Source: JAVBSX01 sp051660685 | Lineage (GTDB): Bacteria > Planctomycetota > Planctomycetia > Pirellulales > Thermoguttaceae | Reading direction: 5' to 3' | Assembly (NCBI GenBank): GCA_051660685.1 | Contig: JBOFQB010000031.1 | Location: 1 to 49,754, forward strand | Length of the DNA stretch: 49,754 nucleotides | Shown: positions 32,348-42,000 of the stretch, one piece after another | How the letters are laid out: every line of letters starts with the position of its first letter | Numbering within the stretch: position 1 is the stretch's first letter | Notes under the pieces: generated by a model | What the model was told of the DNA's origin: nothing | Databases searched by the model: none | The model's input: only the letters and a program-made list of their open reading frames with translations | Translations under genes and position numbers: made by a program

Positions 32348-34108
32348 ATGAAACACTATTTTTTGGGTTGTTGTTTTTTGCTCTTATCTGCTTGTACTGT
32401 TTTTGCCGGTCAAACGACCGATTCGGAAAAACCGCGCCCTAACATTGTTATTATCGTCGTTGACGATATGGGCTTTTCCGATCCTGGCTGTTTCGGGGGG
32501 GAAATCGCAACCCCCAACCTCGATTCGCTCGCCCAAAACGGTCTCCGTTTCACCCAGTTCTACAACACCGCCCGATGTTGGTCAACCCGAAGTGCAATCG
32601 TAACAGGGTATTATCCGCAACAAATCCGTATGGACCCGATTCAAAACGGAAAATCTCTCCCCGCTTGGACCCAATTATTGCCCCATTATCTCAAACCACT
32701 TGGTTATCATTCCTATCATTCAGGAAAATGGCATGTCACTCTCGCCCCAAAACCCGTTGCAGAAGGAGGTTTTGACAGGTCCTACACTCTTCACGATCAT
32801 GACCGTAATTTTAACCCCAACAATCATTGGGTCGATGATGAACCGATTGCGGCAATTGAACCGCACTCTTACACTCAGGACGGATTGAAATTTTCGACGC
32901 TGAACACGCAGAGTCTTGCAACGCAAGACGATTGCGAAGAGGCGAAGTATGCACGTCTCGACGACAAGTCGTCGCCCAAACCGGCGTCGGCTTATTATAC
33001 GACAACGGCGATTACCGATTACACGTTGCAGCATTTGAAAGATCACGCAAGAGAACATGCCGATTCGCCGTTTTTCGTCTATACAGCTTATACGGTCCCG
33101 CATTTTCCACTTCAAGCCCTTCCTGAAGACATTGCTAAATACAAAGAAACTTATCTGAAAGGTTGGGATAAGATCAGGGAAGAGCGACATGCCCGATTGT
33201 TACAATCAGGAATCGTGAACTGCGAGCTGTCCCAACGTGAAGACCGTTGTGGAACCCCTTATCCTTCTGAAGGATGGTCGGGCGATTTAGGACCCGGCGA
33301 AGTCTTTTATCCGGTCGATTGGGATTCCTTGACGGAAGAGCAAAAAGAGTTTCAGGCGAACAAAATGGCGATTCATGCGGCAATGATTGATCGAGTCGAT
33401 CAGGAAGTCGGACGAATCGTCCAGCAATTGCGGGAGATGAACGCTTTTGAGGACACCTTGCTGTTGTTCTTTTCTGACAATGGAGCGTCTGCTGAGATTT
33501 TGATTCGCGGGGACCGACATGATTCAACGGCCGAGCCGGGTTCAGCCGGTTCCTATCTCTGTCTCGGTCCCGGTTGGTCAACCGCGAGCAACACGCCGTT
33601 TCGACGACATAAAATCTGGAATCACGAAGGGGGAATTTCGACCCCTTTGATTGTACATTGGCCGAACGGAATTGCCGGAAAAAACATTTTGCGAAATGAT
33701 GTTGGACATGTTGTTGACATTGTTCCAACGATTCTGGACCTTCTTGGTATTGAACGAGCAACGACGTTGCATGATGTCGCAGTTCCGCCGTTTCCGGGGA
33801 TTAGTTTGGCGACTGCAATGACCGATCCAACAACAGCTCCGCCTGTTCCGCGTGATTATGTCTATTTCCAACATTCAGGAAATGGAGCATTGAGAATCGG
33901 CGATTGGAAGTGTCTTTACACCAAAACCGGGGAACCGGCATCTGTCCCTCCTGTTGAAAAAAACCGGGGATTGGACGGTTGGTCACTTTATAATCTTGCA
34001 AAGGACCGTTGTGAGCAAGTTGACCTTGCGCGGGAACACCCCGAAAAACTGGCCGAGTTCGTCAAAAAGTGGAGAGAGCTGACCCGAGTGTATCAACGGG
34101 AAGAGTGA
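32348..34108 (+). CDS. Secreted sulfatase, arylsulfatase type
   Basis: A 586-residue exported hydrolase with a signal peptide (about 1-20, CTVFA). Metal-binding DD is at 39-40 (IIVVDDMG). The active-site motif is C77-W-S-T-R81 followed by SAIVTG; Cys77 is the residue converted to formylglycine. The third position is Ser where the textbook motif has Pro or Ala, a variant I recall among planctomycete sulfatases. The C-terminal half has the conserved FFSDNGASAE and the KIWNHEGG segment. The substrate is unknown. The maturation enzyme is not convincingly present here: the SUMF1-like protein at 12896-14041 lacks one active Cys. A terminator follows. Confidence 0.92.
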   Translation: MKHYFLGCCFLLLSACTVFAGQTTDSEKPRPNIVIIVVDDMGFSDPGCFGGEIATPNLDSLAQNGLRFTQFYNTARCWSTRSAIVTGYYPQQIRMDPIQNGKSLPAWTQLLPHYLKPLGYHSYHSGKWHVTLAPKPVAEGGFDRSYTLHDHDRNFNPNNHWVDDEPIAAIEPHSYTQDGLKFSTLNTQSLATQDDCEEAKYARLDDKSSPKPASAYYTTTAITDYTLQHLKDHAREHADSPFFVYTAYTVPHFPLQALPEDIAKYKETYLKGWDKIREERHARLLQSGIVNCELSQREDRCGTPYPSEGWSGDLGPGEVFYPVDWDSLTEEQKEFQANKMAIHAAMIDRVDQEVGRIVQQLREMNAFEDTLLLFFSDNGASAEILIRGDRHDSTAEPGSAGSYLCLGPGWSTASNTPFRRHKIWNHEGGISTPLIVHWPNGIAGKNILRNDVGHVVDIVPTILDLLGIERATTLHDVAVPPFPGISLATAMTDPTTAPPVPRDYVYFQHSGNGALRIGDWKCLYTKTGEPASVPPVEKNRGLDGWSLYNLAKDRCEQVDLAREHPEKLAEFVKKWRELTRVYQREE

Positions 34109-34120
34109 AAAATCAACGGG

Positions 34121-34143
34121 AATGCGGGCATCTTGCCCGCATT
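34121..34143. terminator. Two-way intrinsic terminator
   Basis: AATGCGGGC (34121-34129), 5-base loop, GCCCGCATT (34135-34143), with A/T-rich flanks. It lies in the 44-bp gap between the convergent sulfatase and MmeI-like genes. Confidence 0.75.
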
Positions 34144-34152
34144 TCAGTCCAC

Positions 34153-36840
34153 TTACTTTTTCTCGCGAAGCGTTTGGTATCGTTTCATTAGAGCGGCGAC
34201 AATTTGAGATTCCGCAAAATCTTTGCCGAAACCATATAATTTCATTACAGCCCGATCCAACCGTTCGTGAGCTTTTAACAGTTCTTTCGGCATCGTCAAC
34301 GGATCGTATAAGTCCGCAAGTGAACTTTCAGGAAATTTTGTCCGTGCATCCAAAACACTTTGCGCAAGGGTTTCAATTTCCACTTTCTGTTTCGCCGTCA
34401 CCTTCGCCCACGGAAAATTGTTGTAAACAATGTCCTTTGAATAACGATAACGCATTTCAAGTCGTCCACAAACCGCCCGCATCCACGACATGTGGATGCT
34501 TGATGTAAGGATACCAAAATGGTAGAGTGTTGCACCTGGGATGATTTGCACAGCATCACTGACAATTGTTTCGGACGTGAGAAACCCGATTGGAATATAT
34601 TTTCTCCTTTCTGATGATGTTCTCGGGACCACAATATAATCGACTCCTGCGGGTTGTGTAACTTGTGCAAACAAAGCGGGCGTTTCGGCAAATTTGCGTA
34701 TTGCAACAGCAATGCTGCTTTGTCGGCTTTGACGACATTGATCAATTCGCTCCATGACTTTGGGCATTTTTCTCAGTTCAAGGGGGCTGACACCAACGAA
34801 CCATAAACAATATCGTTTTTTATTGTTGAGATATTCATCCGCGCCCATTAAGCATTTAATATACTTAATTGCTGTTGGTTCTGCGACGACAAACGTGTCA
34901 TAATCTTCCGCTTCAATGATAAGGTGACCACCATCTGCCGGTTTGTTACCATAAACCATGTGCGGCACATCGCATAATGGCGTTGAACGACTTTCGACCA
35001 TAATATCAGGAGCGTCAATCAAATAGGGGTTTATATGACTTGCAACGGTCTTTCGCTCTCCGTCAAAAAGCACCTTCTCTTTTTTGGGAAACACGGCAAA
35101 TCCGATAATCACACAATGTACCGCCGCCTTGCCTTTTGCTTCGTTACTCCATCTGAACGGACGATAAGCAAAGTTGACACTAATGTTTTTGTTCAAAACT
35201 TTTTTCCACAGCGCAGCAAGTGTTTCTCCTTGACATATTGAATTGGTTGAAACAAAGGCACACTCGACTCGTGTGTTCTGCACATAATCGGCGGTTTTCA
35301 TATACCATGCTGACACATAATCTAAATTCTTGGTCTTTGGAAAAATGGTCATCATGTCCTCTTTTTGAGCGGTGTTCATATAGGTAAAACCCACATACGG
35401 CGGATTGCCCATGATATAGGACAGTTCGTCTTTCGGCACAAGACTTTCCCAGTCAATGCGCAACGCATTACCATGAATAATCGTCGCACTTTTTATCAAC
35501 GGCAATCTTGCAAAATACTGTCCGAACTCCTCCGCAACGAGCAGATTCATCTGGTGATCCGCCAACCACATACCAACCCGTGCAACCTCACAAGGAAAAT
35601 CTTCAATTTCAATGCCATAAAACTGTTCAATACTTACCTTCAGAAGCGACGAAATGTCAAGCCGCTTTTGACGAATCCGTCCGAGTTTCATTTTCAAAAT
35701 CTCAAGTTCCAGTTCCCGTAATTTTCGGTATGCAACAATCAAAAAGTTGCCGCAACCACATGCCGGATCGAAAAATTTGAGTCCCGCAATTTCGTTGTGG
35801 AATTTGTCCAGCAATTTTGTATCCGTTTTAATCCGATCAAACTTTGCTCTTAAATCGTCCAGAAATAACGGGTTAAGCAATTTCAAAATGTTGTCTTCAC
35901 TCGTATAATGTGCGCCGACCTCACGCCGCCGTTCTTCATTCATCACGCCTTGAAACATTGCTCCGAAAATCGCGGGCGAAATTTTGCTCCAATCGAATTT
36001 GCAGCAGTCCATGAGTGTTTGACGCATTTTTGCATCGTAATCGGGAGAAGAAAGTCGGTCTTGAAACAATCCACCGTTAATGTATTGAAATTGTTTCAAA
36101 TCCGCAGAAAGCAGTGTTCGCTTCATCCTTGCCTCACCCGGCATATTCAATACCTCAAACAAACTGACGATACGCTGCGATAAATTACTGCCGTCTTCTT
36201 TCGAGTTACGAACATAATCGAGAAAAGAATCCGGCGGAAAAATACCCGTATCTTCGGCAAAGAGGCAAAACAACAGCCGGACAAGATAGATTTCTAGTTC
36301 GTGTCCTTCGTAACCGACATTTTTCAAAGCGTCGTGCAGATTCGCCATTTTCTCGGCTGCGCGAATGTTTACATCGTCTTGTTCTTCGATTTCCCGTTTG
36401 GATTCGTAACCCGCGAGCAAGCTAAAATACCGAATGTTTTTTCGCAAATCCTTTGTTTTGAACTGTTTTCGTCTATTTGTTGTCCGAAAGTAAAGGATGA
36501 TAGTTTCAAAATCGCTGACCATAAGCAATTCGGGCATTTCTTCGGCAGGAAGATGCAAAACGTAATCTTTAAGTTGCTCATGTGCTTTTTTCAGGTCTGC
36601 GCCTTTCGATTTCATTTCGACAGCGATTTTTTTTGGCCAAAAATAGTCCATGAAACCGCGACCTGTTTCACGCAAGGCGGGATTCTCGAATGTGCCGACT
36701 GCCCCTGAATCCTCGACACCGAAAACGGCGAGAAAGGCGTTCATAAATCGTTGTGCGTCGGATTTTTCACTACGAGCGTGTTCCCAATGTTTGGCAAAAG
36801 CAACGGCATTGGAGTTGATTTCTTCCCATGAAAGCAGCAT
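34153..36840 (-). CDS. MmeI-like type IIL restriction-modification enzyme
   Basis: An 895-residue single-chain enzyme that both cuts and methylates DNA. The N-terminal nuclease motif is D65-x9-E75-x-K77 (IAVEMKSKG), the MmeI-type catalytic site. A helical spacer (about 160-300) follows. The gamma-class adenine methyltransferase domain has GAHYTSEDNIL (309-319), motif I FDPACGCGN (357-365) and motif IV NPPY (479-482). A target-recognition region (about 590-790) and a C-terminal helical part complete it. In this family one recognition domain directs both activities, and methylation of one strand protects the host, so no partner gene is needed. All catalytic residues are intact and length is normal. 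The gene stands alone behind a 124-bp gap. Confidence 0.9.
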   Translation of the reverse strand: MLLSWEEINSNAVAFAKHWEHARSEKSDAQRFMNAFLAVFGVEDSGAVGTFENPALRETGRGFMDYFWPKKIAVEMKSKGADLKKAHEQLKDYVLHLPAEEMPELLMVSDFETIILYFRTTNRRKQFKTKDLRKNIRYFSLLAGYESKREIEEQDDVNIRAAEKMANLHDALKNVGYEGHELEIYLVRLLFCLFAEDTGIFPPDSFLDYVRNSKEDGSNLSQRIVSLFEVLNMPGEARMKRTLLSADLKQFQYINGGLFQDRLSSPDYDAKMRQTLMDCCKFDWSKISPAIFGAMFQGVMNEERRREVGAHYTSEDNILKLLNPLFLDDLRAKFDRIKTDTKLLDKFHNEIAGLKFFDPACGCGNFLIVAYRKLRELELEILKMKLGRIRQKRLDISSLLKVSIEQFYGIEIEDFPCEVARVGMWLADHQMNLLVAEEFGQYFARLPLIKSATIIHGNALRIDWESLVPKDELSYIMGNPPYVGFTYMNTAQKEDMMTIFPKTKNLDYVSAWYMKTADYVQNTRVECAFVSTNSICQGETLAALWKKVLNKNISVNFAYRPFRWSNEAKGKAAVHCVIIGFAVFPKKEKVLFDGERKTVASHINPYLIDAPDIMVESRSTPLCDVPHMVYGNKPADGGHLIIEAEDYDTFVVAEPTAIKYIKCLMGADEYLNNKKRYCLWFVGVSPLELRKMPKVMERIDQCRQSRQSSIAVAIRKFAETPALFAQVTQPAGVDYIVVPRTSSERRKYIPIGFLTSETIVSDAVQIIPGATLYHFGILTSSIHMSWMRAVCGRLEMRYRYSKDIVYNNFPWAKVTAKQKVEIETLAQSVLDARTKFPESSLADLYDPLTMPKELLKAHERLDRAVMKLYGFGKDFAESQIVAALMKRYQTLREKK

Positions 36841-36964
36841 AAAATCCTAAGAGGTAAGGTCATAGATGTGTCCGAACTCATCACAGCATTCGCATTTTAC
36901 AGCAATGCTCTAAGGTTTGCAATGGACTTTTTGCCCGAGTTTCCTGCGTTTTTTAGAGGTTTGT

Positions 36965-37963
36965 TCATTTGTTGCGAAGCAGCAACCAGAGAAAGAAGGG
37001 ACCGCCAAGTAAACTGGTAATGATTCCAACCGGGAGAACACCAACGGTCAGAACGGATTTGGCGATTGTGTCGCAAACCGCCAAAAACAACGCGCCGAAA
37101 AGGATTGTAACGGGGATTAAGCGACGATGATCGGGTCCGACAATCAGACGACAAAGGTGAGGGACCATAAGCCCGACGAATCCGATTGGTCCGGCGATTG
37201 CGACAATACTGCCAACTAAAAGGGAAGTCAGGAGAAACAGGACACTCCGCAACCGTCGCATGTTGATTCCAAGAGCAATCGCCCGGTCATTTCCCGTCAT
37301 AATGATGTTCAATTCACGACTCAGAAAGAGGACGAACAGAGAAGAGCCGAGAATGATTGCGGCGAGACGGAACATCGGCCAAAATTCCAAACGGCTCCCT
37401 TCAAAACCTCCCATTGTAAACCGCAACATTCGATATGTTTGGGCGGGATCGGCAATGTATTGCAGAAACAGGATCAAACTGGCGAAGAAAAAGTTGACCG
37501 CAACACCCGCTAAAAGCATTCGTTCACTTGAAGTGTCTTTTGACCGGGCAAGGAGATAGACGATTGCGATTGCGAGAAAAGCTCCAAGCATTGCGCAACC
37601 GGATTGATTGAGCAAGGTAAATGGAAAAAACGGCAGATAGAGTACAAACAGTGTTGCTCCGAAAGAGGCTCCACTTGCAACACCGAGCGTATAAGGGGTT
37701 GCAAGCGGGTTGCGAAATAAGGCTTGAAAGACCAAACCGGAAATTGCAAGACCACTTCCTGTCAACATTGCAAGGATTGTTCGCGGAAATCGCATTTCCC
37801 AGAAAATTCGGGAATCTCGCGCCAACATGTCTGTCGCATTTGATTCACTGGGAGTGAAAAACAGAACACGGGGCGAAATACACTGCCGACCAATCAGGGG
37901 AAGGAGGAAAACGGCAAGGAAAACCGTAATGAGAAGAAAAACGAAAAACCGGCCTAATCGCAT
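36965..37963 (-). CDS. FecCD/BtuC family ABC transporter permease
   Basis: A 332-residue inner-membrane permease for iron-siderophore, heme or cobalamin import. About nine to ten membrane helices; family segments are RFPRTILAMLTGSGLAISG, LFRNPLATPYTLGVASGA, AGPIGFVGLMVPH and the coupling loop near GPDHRR. ATP-binding and substrate-binding partners are absent on either side, so it depends on genes elsewhere. It begins 27 bp after the lipoprotein gene at 37991-38674 and is probably co-transcribed with it. Confidence 0.92.
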   Translation of the reverse strand: MRLGRFFVFLLITVFLAVFLLPLIGRQCISPRVLFFTPSESNATDMLARDSRIFWEMRFPRTILAMLTGSGLAISGLVFQALFRNPLATPYTLGVASGASFGATLFVLYLPFFPFTLLNQSGCAMLGAFLAIAIVYLLARSKDTSSERMLLAGVAVNFFFASLILFLQYIADPAQTYRMLRFTMGGFEGSRLEFWPMFRLAAIILGSSLFVLFLSRELNIIMTGNDRAIALGINMRRLRSVLFLLTSLLVGSIVAIAGPIGFVGLMVPHLCRLIVGPDHRRLIPVTILFGALFLAVCDTIAKSVLTVGVLPVGIITSLLGGPFFLWLLLRNK

Positions 37964-37990
37964 GAATCCCTCAACTTGCCCCTTTTTATC

Positions 37991-38674
37991 TTATTCAGCA
38001 CGATTTGCGTAAACAGCAGCCGGTTGAGATTCTAACAAGGCGGGGGTCGTCGCCGACGTTACCATAATTGTACTGGATGCTGAACTGGGTGCTAAACGAC
38101 CAGAACGTGTGTTGTTGGACGCCAGAAAATCGTTCGCCCCTTGAGAACCGGTTGTCGATCTATACGATGCAACGGGAATCGCAACATGATCCCCCGCTTG
38201 TGTTGCGGCATGTCGAACGGGGGACTGAACGGAACCGGACTGGACATCAGTCCCGGAATGTGGAATCGCCGACGAATAAGGAGTTGCGGTTGTTTGCGCA
38301 GCTGGTGTCGAATTGCCTGAATTTCCAGAATTGCCCAGATTGTTTGAATTAACAATCGGATTTTGGGACGCAACCGACGTATTCTGTTGGACATTCTGTT
38401 GTGCAACGGTCGATGTCGATTGAGAAAGCGGTTGAGTCGAGGAAACCGGTTGCCCTGTTGCAGGAGCATAAGGAGAAACACCCGGGTTTTCTGTCGGCAC
38501 AACAACCCCCGATTCCGTCGAATAACTCCCCGTTCCAGGAGGAGGAACAGTCGGCGACTTGAAAAAAGGGTCAAAAACTGATTGGGATTGTGTTGTTTTA
38601 CAACCGAGAGAACTGAGTGAAATCAGAGACATCCCAATCAACAACGTACAACAAGTCAAATAGGTCGTTTTCAC
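37991..38674 (-). CDS. Ser/Thr/Gln-rich putative lipoprotein
   Basis: A 227-residue protein with a lipobox (SLSSLGC, Cys25) and a body of low-complexity Ser, Thr, Gln, Asn and Pro residues, including NSNNLGNSGNSGNS. No domain recognised. It sits 27 bp upstream of the FecCD permease in the same direction, but its sequence does not resemble a siderophore-binding protein, so a link to transport is only positional. Confidence 0.6.
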   Translation of the reverse strand: MKTTYLTCCTLLIGMSLISLSSLGCKTTQSQSVFDPFFKSPTVPPPGTGSYSTESGVVVPTENPGVSPYAPATGQPVSSTQPLSQSTSTVAQQNVQQNTSVASQNPIVNSNNLGNSGNSGNSTPAAQTTATPYSSAIPHSGTDVQSGSVQSPVRHAATQAGDHVAIPVASYRSTTGSQGANDFLASNNTRSGRLAPSSASSTIMVTSATTPALLESQPAAVYANRAE

Positions 38675-39043
38675 GATTCTTTACCTGTAAAAAAGTGAGC
38701 GATCAACAAGCTGGAATACCCGAACAGACCGAAACAGCCGACCTGAAGGATTCACACGCCGTTTCGACGAAGTATGCCGACATCGCGCAATATACCTACA
38801 ACAGGGTGAAGTATACCAACATTGCGGCGATTCTGTCCAGATCGAAAACGGACCGAATTCCAACCGGGCCAAATCCAGCTCAAAAAGGGGGAAGGAACCA
38901 GACTCCCCCAGTATACCCTCTAAACGGGACACGACGAACCCAAATCGTGCATTTGCTAAAAGATTCCGGTTATTTCGTTGAGAACGTCCGGCTTGCGCCG
39001 GGTTCCGTATGTTCCCGGGATTTTTAGCGTGTAAAATCTCAAA
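38675..39043. other. Intergenic region with one CCGGC module
   Basis: 369 bp with no supported gene. The one recognisable feature is a CCGGCTTGCGCCGG palindrome at about 38988-39001. It must hold the promoter of the lipoprotein gene, but no strong match was found. Confidence 0.55.
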
Positions 39044-42000
39044 TCAATACTTCGGAATCACCTCTTTGGTTTTGACAGGATCGGCAGGTCGGTCGGGAAG
39101 AGATTTGGGATGCTCTTTCATCTCGGACAGAACTTGCTCGATTGCCTTTTCCAACTGTAAGTCTTTCCCCTCAATCACCGATTTTGGAGTATTGGCAACT
39201 TCAATGTCGGGACTGACCCCAACCCCCTCGATAATGTAATGACCGTTTTCATCATTTGTTCCACTCAACGGGACCATTACCTGTCCCCCGTCAATCAACG
39301 GACCACAATTGGAAATTCCGACAACACCCCCCCAAGTCCGTTTGCCGACCAAAAGACCGAGACCCGATTTGCGGAAATAGTAAGGAAAAATGTCCCCGTC
39401 TGACGCCGATGTCTCGTTAATGAGACAAATCATGTGTCCGTTAAAAACGGTCCCAGGATACGTCGTCGGCGTTTCTCGCAATCGACCAAATCGGGTCCCA
39501 AGTAACCGTTGATTCAGTCGCATGATGATCCATTGTGATATATTTCCTCCTCCATTTGAACGGACATCAACGATGAGACCTCCTTTGCGAACTTGGGGGT
39601 AATACCATTTGATGAACTCGTAAGCACCTGGTGCTCCCATATCCGGGAGATGAAAATATCCAACCTGATTGTCCGTTGCTTTACTGACCCGATCTAAACG
39701 GTCAAGAACAAAATCAAGATACAACAAAGAGGTCTCATTTTCGACCGGTTGATACACCACTTCGCGTGCTCCGTCCAACGTCGGTTTGTCATTGACCGTC
39801 AAGCGAACCATTTCCGTCAGATTTTGAAGTAAACGATAAGGGTTTTCATTGCCCTCTAATTGTTTCCCCTCAATTGCAAGAACATAATCCCCCTGAGAAA
39901 TGTCAACACCAATTGCAGCAAGCGGGGATCGGTATTTCGGTTCCTGATTCTGTCCCTTAAAGATTTTGGCGATTCTATACCGATTGGATTCGGGATCGAG
40001 AACCAGACGAGCACCGGGCAGTCCGACTTTGGTCCGTCTTGGAATCGTAAAATCCCCCCCTTGAATATACGCATGTCCAACATTCAGTTCGGCAATCATT
40101 TCGCCAAGCAAATAATTCAAATCACTACGATGTGCGACATAGGGCAAAAGAGCCTTATATTGTTCACAGATCGTTTTCCAATCATAACCGTGCATGTTCT
40201 CAACATAGAAGAAGTCGCGGAACTTCCGACAGGTCTCGTTGAAAATTTCTGTCCATTCTTCAACAGGAACCCGGTCAACCGAAAGTTCTGACGTTTGCAA
40301 AGTGATCGGTGTTTGCGTCCCCGATTGTGCATTATACAGTTTCAATTGGGTCCCGCTTTGAACCAACAATCGGGTTCCGTCCGGGGACATTGCATACAAA
40401 CCGGACATATCATCCGAAATTGTACTCTCTTTCCGTTCCTTCAAATCAAACATCTTCAGAGCCGGTTTGGTGTACGAATCACGTCCATAAAAAGGTGCTC
40501 CTGTTTGAACATAAAATAAAAGTCCTTTGGACGCATTTAATTGGCTGTAATTCTCAAAACTAACGGGAACTCGGACGACTCGCTCGCCTAATCCGTCAAA
40601 ATCAATCTTCGTCTTCTTCAGAGCATCTTGTGACGAACCAGGTTTTCCCGTCTCATTCTTCGCCAACTCTTTGTTCGAGGTTTCGTTGTTCGCCGATTCT
40701 GTCGTACTCTCCTTAACCTGATTTTGTTCGACCCTTTCTGTTTTTGCCAATTCCACTTGACTCGGATTGACCTTGCCCAAATTGGTTTCCGTCGATCCCT
40801 TTTTATCCTGATTGGCAACGCAATCGTCCGACGAATCCTTTTTGACCTCAACTTCATCACTTTGCGGGGCAAACAGATTGGCAACATCCCGACGAAGAGC
40901 AAGAGCGTAAATACCAATGTTGCGATTGCCCGCAAAATTCCACTCAAGAGTGCTGATTTGCGGGGCAAATTCATGTCGACCCAAATAATACAGATACTCT
41001 CCATTTGGGTCCCAACTCGGCGAGTAAACGTCAAAATTCCAGTTCGTAACCCGATTTTGCTCCTTCGTCACAATGTCATAAATTGTGATCGACTCGAAAC
41101 CGGATTCGTCAGATAAAGTGACCGCCAAATACTGACTGCAAGGGGACCAAGCGTGTTCGAGAGAACCTCCATTTCGATCTTTAACGATCTCAACCGGGAC
41201 ACCCTTTTTGAATTCAACCCCAACGGTCCCGTTCACTTCTGTTGCGACTTCTTTTTCCCCCGATTTCCCTGACGTTGTAAAGTCCTCGCAAGGAACAACA
41301 TACAGACGATTGCCCCGATCTGCAACACTCAAAAAGCGTCCATTTGGCGACCAAGTAAGACTTCTCAACATCCCTGTAAAACAGTTGGTCAACTGTTCAG
41401 CCGGTTTTTCACCTTTAGGGTCAACCAAATAAAGCTGATCTTCGCCTGATTGATCGGAAATATACGCAATTCGTGAACCGTCTGCCGACCAAACCGCTTC
41501 TCGATCATGCGCCCCGGATGTTTGCGTCAAATTACGCGGGGTCCCTTTTTCGGCAGGAACCGTAAACAAATCGCCCCTTGCAATCATTGCAGCCCGTTTT
41601 CCGCCCGGAGAAAGCGAAAATGACTCTATGTTCCCGCTCACATTATAACGTGAAGGTCTCATTGCTAATCCGTCGTGAGGAACCTGAACAGGAACATCAC
41701 GAATTGCCCCATTCTCAAGATTGTACAATTTCAGTTCCCCCCCCAATTCAAAAATGATCTTTGAACGATGATCGGAACTCGCCCAACGAACATCCCAAGT
41801 GTCATAATTGGTAATTTGCCCAACCTTTTCCGTTGAAACATCATATTTATACAAATTCAATGTCCCATTTCGGTCGGACACAAAATAAATCTCTTTCCCA
41901 ATCCACATAGGATCGCGTTCGGTTCGCGGACTGACCCCAATTTCCTTAAACGTAAAGTTCTCTAGGTTAAAAATCGCCAGATTTTGTGCCCAACCCCCTT

